The notes beneath the pieces were generated by a model that searched no databases, had not been told where the DNA came from, and worked only from the letters and a program-made list of their open reading frames with translations. Both the position numbers and the translations under genes were made by a program. DNA of 64,000 bases from assembly GCA_022113835.1 (NCBI GenBank), contig JAILWY010000009.1, positions 6,424,001 through 6,488,000 of the forward strand, in the 5' to 3' direction. Within the stretch, counting starts at the first letter, position 1; every line of letters starts with the position of its first letter. Below, one piece after another: positions 39,085-48,830 of this stretch. This DNA comes from Atopsyche davidsoni. Taxonomy: Eukaryota > Arthropoda > Insecta > Trichoptera > Hydrobiosidae.

Positions 39085-39162
39085 CTGAAAATAATTTTTT
39101 ACAGTTTATTACTTGAAATAAGAAAACTTAAAAGAGCATTGTTAAGACTTTGTATTGTGTAC

Positions 39163-39382
39163 CTTTTTAATTCATCTGGCTCTCTTAGTGAAGTCTGTAG
39201 TGTGAAACTGGTGCTGGAGATTCCCGTTGAATCAATGCAACTTTTCTGACACATAAAGTCATCTTGAAGGCATTCTGAATCACTTCCATGCTGATCATTG
39301 TACTCTTTTAAGAGATAAGCTTCATCTTCTTCATCAGAACTGCTATCTATATTATCGTTATCTTCTTCCACAAAACATTCCT
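39163..39382 (-). CDS. AGTPBP1: CCP1-like exon: acidic linker
   Basis: Acceptor TTTTTTTAG, donor GTACAC. It encodes a strongly acidic stretch (ECFVEEDNDNIDSSSDEEDE) followed by FTLQTSLREPDELKR. An acidic Ser/Asp/Glu linker after the armadillo-like part is usual in CCP1. It joins in frame on both sides. Confidence 0.85.
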
Positions 39383-39663
39383 CTAAAAAAATATGTTTAA
39401 TTATTATTGCTGGGAAGATAAAGCATGCAACTTCATGAAACCTAATTGCAGCAGTCTGGCTATACTAGACACTATAATAAATCATTTGGCAAGTACATCA
39501 ATGTTTTCATGGTAGGGTTGCTTCTTTCAAAACTAATTTATCCTTTCATGCTTAAGTAGAGGTGGCTGTAGGATTTATGACCAGTGAAATAGGATTAGAT
39601 TTGCAGTTGTATGCTGTAAATGCACAAAACAATAAATTAGTGAAAATAAAAAAAATTACAAAC

Positions 39664-39861
39664 CATTTGTGATGAATGACAAGTCGAAAGACGCAGGGCT
39701 CTCTATGGAAACAGGTAGGTTTTTATTGTTAAGGCACAAACATATGATAGAGCAAACTTTTGCAACTAATCGGTCATACGACTCATCATCAGGACACGAA
39801 GTGTAGAATCTTTGTAGTAATAGAATATTTTTCTTGCCAGAGAGAGTTCGTCTGCCAGTTT
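39664..39861 (-). CDS. AGTPBP1: CCP1-like exon: armadillo-like end
   Basis: Acceptor TATTTTCAG, donor GTTTGT. It encodes TGRRTLSGKKNILLLQRFYT then SCPDDESYDRLVAKVCSIICLCLNNKNLPVSI. This is the KxGRKAxxxxxGxxxLxxFY repeat pattern of the CCP1 N-terminal helical domain. Confidence 0.9.
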
Positions 39862-39944
39862 CTGAAAATATTGTTCATAATTATTATAAATCGAACTGTA
39901 AACCCAGATTGTTAAGATATGAGACACATTGGAGATATACTGAC

Positions 39945-40088
39945 TGTAGTTACAGATGTGCTGTAAAGTTTGGAGAATGTGCGCGCACACTCTGAGCCTT
40001 ATTTTACCATCATATTTATCCCAACGATCAAAAATTCTGAGAATATTAGACATAATTCCATTTTTCATTATTTGTATGCAGCATATTT
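39945..40088 (-). CDS. AGTPBP1: CCP1-like exon: armadillo-like helices
   Basis: Acceptor TTTTATTTTAG, donor GTCAGT. It encodes KICCIQIMKNGIMSNILRIF then DRWDKYDGKIRLRVCAHILQTLQHICNY. The pattern of G-x-x-LL-x-x-(F/Y)-x-x-W followed by a helix ending in LxxIC is as in armadillo-like CCP1 repeats. Confidence 0.9.
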
Positions 40089-40480
40089 CTAAAATAAAAA
40101 AGGTATTAAAGATATTTTTTTACACATTCCTATTAGACAAGTCTAGATTCATAAGGCTTAATAAAAGGTAACAATCAGACTTCTACAGATTGTTTGATAC
40201 AAATTACAGAAAACTGCTTCCATAAAAGGGCTAACATCTCATTGAACCATGAGAATTGAATGAAATTGTTGCTTTATTATTGGCAATTGGCAACCACTGG
40301 AGTGTTGGGGAGTTAAATATTTTTTTGCAACATATAAATTTCCAAGTATGTGGGGTAAAATTTATTTTATATAAATAAGAATTCTGTTACATAAAAAAGT
40401 AACTGATAGGAATAAAAAATTGTAGTCTTTCTCTGAAAACGAGTCACTGTGTCAAATTATAATTAGTAACTAATACTTAC

Positions 40481-40612
40481 TGTTTCTACTAAAATAATCT
40501 ATTGCGTTTAGACATAGCTTCAATCTTGCAGTGGGCATGAGGCCAAGAAAACCTAAAACTTTCTCATAAGTAGCAATGATTCCATCACGAACAAGAACCC
40601 CACAAGTTGAAC
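40481..40612 (-). CDS. AGTPBP1: CCP1-like exon: armadillo-like helices
   Basis: Acceptor TTTTATTTTAG, donor GTAAGT. It encodes STCGVLVRDGIIATYEKVLG then FLGLMPTARLKLCLNAIDYFSRN. Helical and in phase with both neighbours. Confidence 0.87.
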
Positions 40613-40691
40613 CTAAAATAAAAAAAATTAATGAAACAGTTTGCTTTAGTTTAATAATAGGTTTTTCAAAATGTTTTTTATTGCAACTTAC

Positions 40692-40823
40692 TATTTTTTG
40701 CCAAATGTTTGATTATGTTTAAAAGAGGAAATAATATTTTATTGTTGTTGAAATGTACCCTTAAGAGGCCATGAGTTACTTTCAATCCGCCCATCATACG
40801 AAATCGGAGAGCAAATTTTTGAT
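40692..40823 (-). CDS. AGTPBP1: CCP1-like exon: KFALRFRMMGGL
   Basis: Acceptor TTTTTTTAG, donor GTAAGT. It encodes DQKFALRFRMMGGLKVTHGL then LRVHFNNNKILFPLLNIIKHLAKN. The KDxKFALxxRxxGxL run after LSQL is a recognisable part of the CCP1 armadillo-like domain. Confidence 0.9.
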
Positions 40824-41553
40824 CTAAAAAAATAGAAAGCATTGGTTATGAGATATTCTTTTAAAACTATGTGTAACAGAAGCTTGTTTATCTGAAAAGG
40901 ATGGAAAAAAATAACAGAATCCATATATTAAAAATAACATATGTGTTATATAATTGTTTATCAAAGTACGGTATAGTATACAATATTAGCAAAGAGCAAA
41001 AATATAAATATAATGGAGAATAGTTAAATATAAAGAAACTTCAATATGTATGTATACAAATTTATTTCAACTTTTCAAAATGAAAATCTGTGTCTTGGGA
41101 AGTATACTCTAGAATTTGATATATAATATAATAAAGATTGCTTTAGCACAAAGAGTTGATTTTGAGACACTTGTATGTACAAATCTACGACTCTTTCATT
41201 TAAAAGAGACTAACGGTTAAATGTTTAATGTATAGTAAAATTTAAAAACAATATTAATTTCATATTCAAGCATAACTCAATAAAAATGAATTGTGTATTT
41301 CTCAAGAATAAATTAGTTTTAGTTATCCATAGTATGAATAATATTATTTGATTGGGAAAAGATATAATTTAAAAAATGCTTAAAGAAAAAATTATGAAAT
41401 TTGTGGAACAATGAGAGAGTTAAGGAATAATACAGAGAAATTATTAAATTATAAAGATTATTGTGCACTTGGCAGGTACATCTACCGGGTTCTGAGAACT
41501 AACAAATGGATTGTTGATAACAATAGATTTTATTGAATTAGTAAATTCATTAC

Positions 41554-41724
41554 CTTTTTGTGTAAGTTGACTTAGAATCCATAGGACATCATTTAAAATA
41601 AGCTCCATGCTTGCATTGTTGGGCTCTTTTCGGCATTGAATTTGTAGGAGAATTCTGGTAACAATGGAGACGGTGTTAAATTTCACAAGTTGACAGACGG
41701 CGGTCATCCGAGCTGTATTGTTTG
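41554..41724 (-). CDS. AGTPBP1: CCP1-like exon: armadillo-like helices
   Basis: Acceptor TTTATTTCAG, donor GTAATG. It encodes ANNTARMTAVCQLVKFNTVS then IVTRILLQIQC...MELILNDVLWILSQLTQK. It joins downstream through a split Asp codon (LTQK-D-QKFALR). Upstream it joins the 42.3-42.4 kb exon through a split Ala codon. Confidence 0.88.
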
Positions 41725-42290
41725 CTGAAATAAAGTAAAAAGTAAGAATTATGGGTACAGTGAATTGACCAATGAAATAGTAGTTGTTATTGTAGTGAAT
41801 AAATGAATACACTCCCTAACTATGTTGTGTTATATATTAAATAACATGTGATTTTAGATCATTTTTTGTTGAGAATTGAAAATCAACTAAGACTTGTGTT
41901 GTGCATATATATAAGATAAATTAATGATAAATTTCTGTCTGTGGTGCATGCATAAATGGTACTTTTTTTATTAATAACTTGTGATCTTAGAAAAGGGTGA
42001 TACATAATAACAAGCTCTCAAAATCTAGAGCATAAATTTATTGGCTACCATACTCGAATCATATAACCAAAAATTATTAAAAATTTTGATGTTGCAAGTG
42101 CTCAATAATAGAAGCAGCTTTAAAAGTCGCTCTTGTAAAAAATCATTTACTTGTATTAATTTAAAACAAATTGAAAAGGAAATTTTTATTTAACAACAAA
42201 AGATTATTTAAATATGAAGACAGTACCTAATTCTTAAGTGTTAGTCAGGCTTCGCGCTTGGAAAATTAAAAAAATAGTTTCTGAACATAC

Positions 42291-42437
42291 CCTTTCTGGC
42301 AATTAATTCTTTGGACGATTGCTCCATAAGGGGTGCAGTGTTTTTTTTTGAATTGCTGGAAACTGGTAAAGAAATCTCCTGGTCCTGGTCATTGCAATTT
42401 TCATTAGAACTCTTCTTAGCGTTTAATTTGCGTTGTG
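42291..42437 (-). CDS. AGTPBP1: CCP1-like exon with unresolved 5' boundary
   Basis: Donor GTATGT is clear and the phase into the next exon is correct. It encodes a polar stretch (KKSSNENCNDQDQEISLPVS) and EQSSKELIARK. The best acceptor by sequence (ATATCAACAG before 42,437) would put the upstream exon out of frame and create TAA within 20 bases. A weaker AG ending at 42,415 restores the frame (KSSNENC...). A missed micro-exon between 42.5 and 43.4 kb is also possible. Confidence 0.7.
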
Positions 42438-43428
42438 CTGTTGATATATCATAATGAAACACACAAAATATGGCAAAAGTGACATGATAGTGCATGAAAA
42501 TCTAAGTTGTTTATTTACAAACACAAAATTAATAATTCATGAATACCTCGTATTGTTTTACCTTTGGCAGATTTTAGACAAATTATTTCTCTAATGATTC
42601 CTGAGATATTTATGCACGTGCTTACGTCCCGGGAATTCTGGAATTATTGAAGCCTCATTATAGGTTGGCGAATAGTCGGAGAACAATATTACAAGTGATT
42701 CATGGTGCTTATTTTGTGTAATTATACCCTTAGTGCCTTGCTACAATGGTGACATTGCTGCCGTAGATATTGTCGCATTGCTTGAGCTGCCTACATGATG
42801 ATTATGGTTTTCTATAAATTCTTTCATTTAGTTGCATAATGCTGCTGAGAAAGGCTACAATGATTCTATTTTAGTAAAACATTGCCTACTCCAGGTTAAC
42901 GTTATATGCACTAGATATTTTACCAATATAGAACATGATGGAAACCCGTAATGTAGTATACAATATATAAATGGTATAAAGATGTATGTTTGTGGCCATT
43001 TTATAGAAACAGCAATGCTCTCAAAGTGTACATAACCAGTTAAGATGTTTATGATCAGCAATTTTAGCAATAATAAAAAATGAGATAGTAAATGATGAGA
43101 CATGAAACTTTTCGTTTTAAATACAGCAGGTAGGTGTATTTAAATTTAATAATGGCGTAATATTAATTATAATAAAAATGGTAAAATAGGCAAATATGTG
43201 TCTATATTTGTCAGTAAGTGATTGTTTATCAATCACAATTGTCACAAAGACTGCAATAAAATTGTGTGCCAATAATATAGTGCTTAACTATGGTCATCTG
43301 CGGTTTGTGAAAACCATATGAAAATAATTAAGTCTTAGCTTAGGGTGATCGATAAAGAAGAAAATAAAATAATTGCATGTTTGAAAATAAAATTAAGCAA
43401 CGGCTCCCAGGAAAAGTGATTGATCTAC

Positions 43429-43572
43429 CTGTGGCTCTGCAAGTATACGAGTTATTATTCGATCCTTTGATGTGAGAGGGAAAACGTTTATCCCATCAAT
43501 TTTTTTGCTTTTACTTTTCTTTTCACTTTTAGCGCGTAAATTGACTCGATTCATTAAATTTGAGGCATTTCT
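43429..43572 (-). CDS. AGTPBP1: Probable CCP1-like exon, possible start Met
   Basis: Acceptor TATTTCAG, donor GTAGAT, 144 nt, a single open frame. It encodes RNASNLMNRVNLRAKSEKKS then KSKKIDGINVFPLTSKDRIITRILAEPQ. A Met at codon 7 could be a start if the upstream exons are non-coding. The basic Lys/Ser stretch and final helix would fit a CCP1 N-terminus. The junction with the next exon is the weak point of the model. Confidence 0.65.
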
Positions 43573-44540
43573 CTGAAATAAAAATCCATGTTTACTATAA
43601 TCTTATAACTTTACATAAAGATATGTCAATAAATTACATCAAGCTGAGAAAATGTATTTTTCATCATTATAAATACTTTCAGAACTAGTGAGTTCATATA
43701 CTGAATGGACTTGTTTTTTTTTAAGACCAGTGATTTGAGCAACATGAATTTTTTATCAGTAATGCAGTGGAAGTTCACTTACAGATATATTTAATTTAAT
43801 GCAGAGTGAGATGCCATATATTATATTCAATACAATAACTACCCGTACATGATTCAGTTTGGTTTTAAATATTCTTTTCAGATATATTTATTAAAAAGTT
43901 TAATGGTTAGTAAAGGCAATCAAAATTACTATATTGATTACTGATATTAGGCCACTTAATAATCAATCTACTGGGTTGATAGATAAGTTTGTAACATTTT
44001 TGGTTTTAACGTTTTTGTCATTTTAATAATATAGTATTTATGTTTAGAATACATCTTGAAACTTTTATTTTATTAAAAATTTGTGTTTTTGCATAAAATA
44101 AAATAAAAGGCTTTATTTTATAGTAAGAATCAAGATTCATTAAAGAGAAAAATATTTGGTTGTTAAAATGGCATAGACATATGTTAAACAATTTTTTTCT
44201 GAATGAATATCAAAAAATATACAAATGTATCCATTAGTTGAATTTAAAATGCTAATATAGCACAAAATAAGATTTTCAATGAATTGTATGAAATGGAAAC
44301 CAACATCAGGAAAGTCAATCGTTGAATTGGTTTCAAATGATAGATTGAACTACCGACTACAATATTAGTTTTTATTTAGATAAACTTAAATAAAATAAGT
44401 AAATTAAACATGGCCTTATTAAATGGGCTTTTAGGTATAAGGATCAATATTGTCGAGAAGAGCTTTAGATAATTTATTTTGATAAAAAGAGCCTACATGA
44501 TAAACAAAATATATTAAGCATATGGATAGAAAATCAATAC

Positions 44541-44623
44541 CTCGAGTAGTGTTATCAGAGATAATATTTCTACAGAATTGTCCTTTAAAAGCCTCTCAAA
44601 TGTTGTTTGCCTTAAAACTGGAT
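44541..44623 (-). CDS. AGTPBP1: Possible upstream exon of CCP1-like gene
   Basis: Acceptor GTTTTTTTTCAG and donor GTATTG frame 83 nt that read DPVLRQTTFERLLKDNSVEI then LSLITLLE. It joins the 43.5-kb exon in frame and has a helical, armadillo-like pattern. It has no Met, so an exon further upstream would have to carry the start codon. No neighbour upstream could be fixed. Confidence 0.55.
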
Positions 44624-44882
44624 CTGAAAAAAAACATAAAAGTTTTAATATATACAAAAATAATTTATTTTTATTTATGGTATTATATTTATTATAGTTT
44701 AACAACAATAGTATGAATAAGGACTATGCATATTACACAAGCAATAATGCTTTCAAACAAATATTTTACATTTTAACTGAAATTTTCATTAGTAGGATAA
44801 CTAATACCATTCTAGCGACTTTTTACACGATTTTTGCTGATTTACAAGGCTTGTATTGCACGTCATGCTACATGCCTTAAAG

Positions 44883-45439
44883 AAGAGGTTCCCAAAGTGG
44901 TCAATATCGACCCCGAGGGGTCGATTTCGCCCTGCAAGAGGTCCATGAACTGTAAATGGGGGTCTACGAGAGTGGATCCCATTTAAGCAGGTCATCACCA
45001 AAATTTAGACATTTCGTAAATGTCAAAATGCACCAAACACAGATTGTACCTATGTACTTTGTGACGAATCAAAGCCCTGAAGCGTAGAAGTATTTTGTAT
45101 GTTTTTAATTGATGTATTTTATTCTATTTAAGATATTAAAATGGAATTCCACCAAGTATTCTCTGTCAAAAATATTGATTTTCGGAATGTAACTATAATT
45201 GCATTTTGTGTGTTTTTAATTAATAAAGGTATAATTAACTTTACATGTATTTTAACTTTTTCATTTTTAAACCCACTGTACAGTAAAGCCTATGAAAGTG
45301 AGTTGTTCTATATAGGATGTCAAAAATATGTTTGAAGTTGATAAATTTGTAAAATTCAATATTAGCAAGGCAGAGGGTCGACGAAAAACAGGAAAACTCG
45401 ACAAGGGGTCGACGGGACAAAATAGTTTGGGAGCCTATG
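44883..45439. mobile_element. Non-autonomous hAT-type element A, 557 bp
   Basis: The left end AAGAGGTTCCCAAAGTGGTC and the right end, which reads CATAGGCTCCCAAACT in reverse, are terminal inverted repeats of the common hAT type (CAGAGGTTCCCAAAGTGG). An 8-bp target duplication, CCTTAAAG, flanks both sides (44,875-44,882 and 45,440-45,447). Inside, two GGGGTCGA motifs lie near the ends (44,936 and 45,397). It has no transposase. Confidence 0.8.
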
Positions 45440-45447
45440 CCTTAAAG

Positions 45448-46826
45448 CGGTGGTCCCCAACCCTGTGCCCGCGGGCGCCATGGCGCCCGCCGACGATTTT
45501 ACGTGCGCCCGCCGCTCTCCGACCACAATTAGAAAAAAAATTATGTTAAAAAAAAAAATATTTAAAAAAAAAAAAAATTTGGTAATTAAAATTTTTTTTT
45601 ATTAAACAGTGGGCGAAAAATTAGAACGCCATTGGAGTTTGTGGGTTTTGAAAATATTTTCGGTTTAGGACAGGTACCGACGGGCAATAAAATTATTTTT
45701 GCCGAGCGTCGATGGGACAATAATCTTAATTGGATTTACAAATCAGCGTCTGGTTTAGGGCGGCTAGTTACTTGAGCGGGCCAATGTTTATGAAATAAAC
45801 TTTTAATATTCATTATATTTATGCATTTTAACATGTTTATGAAATAAACAAAATCACACCGACGTACCTTTTGGAGCTTAAGGGCCTAGTCTGCATAATC
45901 GAGTTTTTTTGATCATTTTCTAGTCCGTTTTGCGAAAAATCCACTGCACCAATCGAAAAAATTTAAATGCAAAAAGTTTGATACATTCCTTCTTTCGAAT
46001 AAAATATATTTCTTATAAATTTAATATTTATATGATAAATATGTGTTTTTCCGATTGAAGTGTAGGAATTTGGAGATTCGTTATGTCCCTTTTCCAAGAG
46101 TCCTAAACATTTAAAAGTTTTTTTTTCAATTGAAATTAAAAGATTAAATATAAAACATGTGCGCAGTATTATTAAAAAAATTAGGAAAAAAAATATCTTT
46201 AACAAACTTTGGTTTTGATAAGTCGTCATTTTATCCAATTTTTCAACATCTTTAAGATTTTATTTTACCCTTAAAATGGACGTTAATTAAATAATAAAAA
46301 ATAGATAAATATAATTTATAGTTTTTTCAATTCTCTGTAAAAAAATCAACTCTCGATATAGCAAAATAAAGTGACAATTAAATTAATTAAATGTCCAACT
46401 AGGTGTGCCACAAGTTTCTGGTTTCTTTTTTATCAATGAAAAGTGGATAATTTAAAAAAAAATTCAATAATAAAAATAGTTTATTCAAAGTATCGTCCCT
46501 CGCTAGCTACACATTTTTGCCATGTCTCTGTCAGTACACGAATACCGTGACAATAAAATGACCGTCGGATCGAAACCATTCATCCCACCAATTTTACACT
46601 TTTTGGCCAATCCATAATATATTATAAAAAAAATTTATTGCGTTTAATATGTAGTTAGCGCCATCTATATGTGAAAGCCAAAAACTTAGTAGCGCTTCTA
46701 GAAAATCTAGTTTTCTTTTTTTTTTTTTTTTTAGCTGGAACTACTTTCGGGAGCAGAAAAATACCTTGAAAAAATACCGGCGGGCGCCATTTGTGCTCTT
46801 GGGTCCTAAAAGGTTGGGGACCCGTG
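45448..46826. mobile_element. Non-autonomous hAT-type element B, 1,379 bp
   Basis: The left end CGGTGGTCCCCAACCCTGTG and the right end, which reads CACGGGTCCCCAACC in reverse, are inverted repeats. Both ends also carry GGCGCCCGCCG in mirrored orientation. Flanks are CCTTAAAG on the left (45,440-45,447, shared with element A) and on the right (46,827-46,834). The inside is AT-rich and holds a mariner-derived insertion at 46,405-46,690. No hAT transposase was seen. Confidence 0.82.
46405..46690 (-). mobile_element. Deleted mariner-type relic inside element B
   Basis: The minus strand ends in a decayed transposase C-terminus (ETWQKCVASEGRYFE, about 46,485-46,540) with stops and shifts upstream. 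Imperfect inverted repeats (ACAAGTTTCTGGTTTC at the left; AAGCCAAAAACTTAGT at the right) mark a roughly 285-bp internally deleted copy. It is a different subfamily from the 25-kb mariner. Confidence 0.65.
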
Positions 46827-47029
46827 CCTTAAAGAGTAAGCGAACACCATACATTTAAAAATATTTTCTCTCAGTGAAGAGAAAACTCAGTGAAGGGATC
46901 TGAAGCAGAACAACTTTGTAGTAGAAAAATAATTCAATTTATTCATATAACCTTAATGGATCCCATCAAAATAAATTGCTCAATTAAATATTAAGTATCG
47001 AATGTTAAAAGTTTGCGATGAAGTTTGTT

Positions 47030-47330
47030 TGAAGTGCAGCGCTTGTGTTGTTAGGCGACGCTAATGTGAGGTTGTTTACGGTGATCGTAGATAAAGAAAG
47101 GGGGGGGGGGGTGACGCAGCCGACGGCGACGCTTGGTGGTGGGGATGGGGAGGAGGAGAGGGAGGGGGCAGGTAAACGTCACCCCGGCGCGTGGCTGGCG
47201 TGGCTGGCGTGGCTGGCGTGGCTGGCGCGCCGCCAGACGCCCGTTTCCAAGGGAGCCGCGTCCACTGCCGGAGATAAACAAACACAAGTCGCCGACGAAC
47301 CGAAATAGTGATGGTCTGTAATGCCGTCAA
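47030..47330. promoter_or_regulatory. GC-rich promoter-like patch with 9-bp repeat
   Basis: About 300 bp of CpG-rich DNA in AT-rich surroundings. It contains a 12-base G run (47,100-47,111), C/T-rich stretches, and 4-5 copies of TGGCTGGCG (47,192-47,227). It lies upstream of the carboxypeptidase exons on the minus strand and could be a promoter of that gene. Repeat-derived frames on both strands (WLAWLA; RQPRQP) are not taken as genes. Confidence 0.3.
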
Positions 47331-47464
47331 ACGTATTCAATCGATGATTAAATAATCTTTTTAAATATATTAGGGGGGCCAAATTTTATGTACATAAGAT
47401 CTATGAATACGAAAAATATCAGATAGGGTCCGGACTAAGTTTATTAAGATTTTAATGCATCCCG

Positions 47465-47928
47465 GAGACGGAGATAAACCAAACTATACCCATAAGACGC
47501 TATTTAAACAGGCTTACATTTGATTTTCTGGAAAGAATTATTATTCGGAAAATTATAACGATATAATTATTTTCGCATATATTTCTCTGTTTAGTTATTG
47601 TCCTATCGCAAATATCAGAGACAATTTCAAATAGCTTTCACTTTACCTGTACTATCACAAAAATATCAGGTAGACTTTCACATAGCTTTCACCTCACTTG
47701 TATCACCGCAAAAACATCAAATTTATATTTATTCAGCAACTTCTGTGGTATCTGAACTATATCGTGAACGCATTATTAGAAGGCGTTATTATTGAGACAG
47801 AGATAAACCAAACTACACCCATAAGATGCTATTTCAACCGGCTTATGTATGATTTTTTGGAAATAATTATTCTTTTGAAAATTATAACGATATAATTATT
47901 TTTGCTTATATTTCTCTGTTTAATTACT
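47465..47928. repeat. 135-bp direct repeat flanking 50-bp tandem units
   Basis: Copies at about 47,465-47,599 and 47,794-47,928 share GAGAC(G/A)GAGATAAACC, CCCATAAGA, TTATAACGATATAATTATTT and ATATTTCTCTGTTTA. Between them are 2.5 tandem units of about 50 bp with the core TATCACAAAAATATCAG and ATAGCTTTCAC. It has no coding capacity. It may be part of the orphan hAT copy ending at 48,060, or a separate repeat. Confidence 0.8.
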
Positions 47929-47959
47929 TAATATTATTTATTTTCATAGCATTTTATTA

Positions 47960-48060
47960 TAAACTTATATAATTTTTTATCGTAGTCGCACAGCGGCGGG
48001 TACTCGTAAAACAGTCTGCGGGCGCCATGGTGCCCGCGGGTATAGGGTTGGGGACCACTG
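47960..48060 (-). mobile_element. Orphan hAT end of the element B family
   Basis: In reverse, the end reads CAGTGGTCCCCAACCC, then CGCGGGCACCATGGCGCCCG, and stays alignable to the left end of element B for about 95 bp. It is therefore an inverted second copy of the same family's left end. No partner end and no matching 8-bp flank (right flank AATTAAGG) was found, so it is a fragment or part of a rearranged copy. Confidence 0.75.
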
Positions 48061-48551
48061 AATTAAGGTATGAAAATGCCGATTCACGTATGTATGTAGA
48101 TCCGAAACAAGAATAAGTATATTCTAAGTTAGTGCTTCATTTATCATATAGTATAATCGGTTTCTAAGTTAAGACATCGCGAGCGATCGACTTGTTGGCC
48201 ACCTCTGAAATAATCATAATTGAAGCCCCAAATTGTATGTTTTTGGAGCTAAAATTAATGTGAAAATAACGTTTTTATATTTTAGGTGGCTAAAAGTGAT
48301 TCTGTTAGCTAACAAAAAAATAATCCAGTTTTTATGAATTAAGTTCGTCTTGTTATGCAAGAAGGTTTGTATATTCAAACTACTACAAATTAGAGTTTTC
48401 CAATAAATATAAAATATTAATACCCCGCCAGCTGAAACGGTATAAAATCAACATACACAATTGCCAACTATGTGCGGAGAATCATTAAAATAAATATCAA
48501 AAAAAAATATCGATCCACACAAATAATATATTAGCCTTACTAAAAAATTAC

Positions 48552-48830
48552 CTGTCGCCCGATCGACTATCTTTGGTGAAAGAAAAACGAATCGAATAAA
48601 TAATCCCGATTGAGAGATTGCCTAAAATAGACATGGCCACACAGCAAATATAGCATATTATATCATAGACGCAAAATGATTCAGTTAATTTGATTTGATT
48701 AAATTTGAACTTGTTGAGTTCGAGGAAACAATTTTCTAACCGCAAACTTGTGTAGCCGTTCGGGTGTTTTAATAAAGCAACGCGATGTTATCGCAGCCAG
48801 CGATAAATTAGTGAGGTAATTTCTGCTCGC
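48552..48830 (-). other. Tentative 5' untranslated exon of the CCP1-like gene
   Basis: A good donor (CGACAG, then GTAATT) lies at 48,551 on the minus strand, after a stretch of balanced composition. In the frame needed by the 44.5-kb exon there is an upstream stop and no ATG. If it belongs to the gene it is therefore non-coding, or another exon intervenes. The 5' limit is a guess. Confidence 0.25.

Larger units (their letters stand above)
36626..44623 (-). other. AGTPBP1: CCP1/AGTPBP1-like carboxypeptidase gene, visible extent
   Basis: Gene-level entry. Fourteen exons (36,626-41,724) join in one frame on the minus strand, with three more probable exons upstream. About 890 codons are visible. 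The order is armadillo-like helices, an acidic linker, the CCP N-domain (FDLILMPDVNS, FNIVNCEKSDSQFNFGMKP, HYPYTYS) and the start of the M14 peptidase (HPGES zinc motif, [12 protein letters not shown]). Family members remove glutamates from tubulin tails in the cytosol. The long N-terminal region points to CCP1/CCP4 rather than the short CCP6. The gene should continue for about 250 more residues past the donor at 36,625, carrying the third zinc ligand and the catalytic Glu; these were not found. Confidence 0.85.
44624..48551. other. Transposon-filled stretch upstream of the carboxypeptidase exons
   Basis: No exon of the carboxypeptidase was recognised here. The interval holds two adjacent hAT-type elements, a mariner relic, an orphan hAT end, a GC-rich promoter-like patch, and a 135-bp direct repeat with 50-bp tandem units between its copies. 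If the 48.55-kb exon is real, this is its first intron. Confidence 0.6.

Noticed and set aside
39766..40068. Uninterrupted 100-codon minus-strand frame over two carboxypeptidase exons
   Set aside because: It reads through an intron (39,862-39,944). The downstream exon is used in a different frame, set by the splice phases.
47045..47330. Frames with WLAWLA or RQPRQP repeats
   Set aside because: Products of the TGGCTGGCG repeat with no independent support.
48548..48745. 65-codon minus-strand frame at 48.6 kb as the carboxypeptidase N-terminus
   Set aside because: Its phase at the donor puts the 44.5-kb exon into a frame with a quick stop, so at most it is a non-coding leader.
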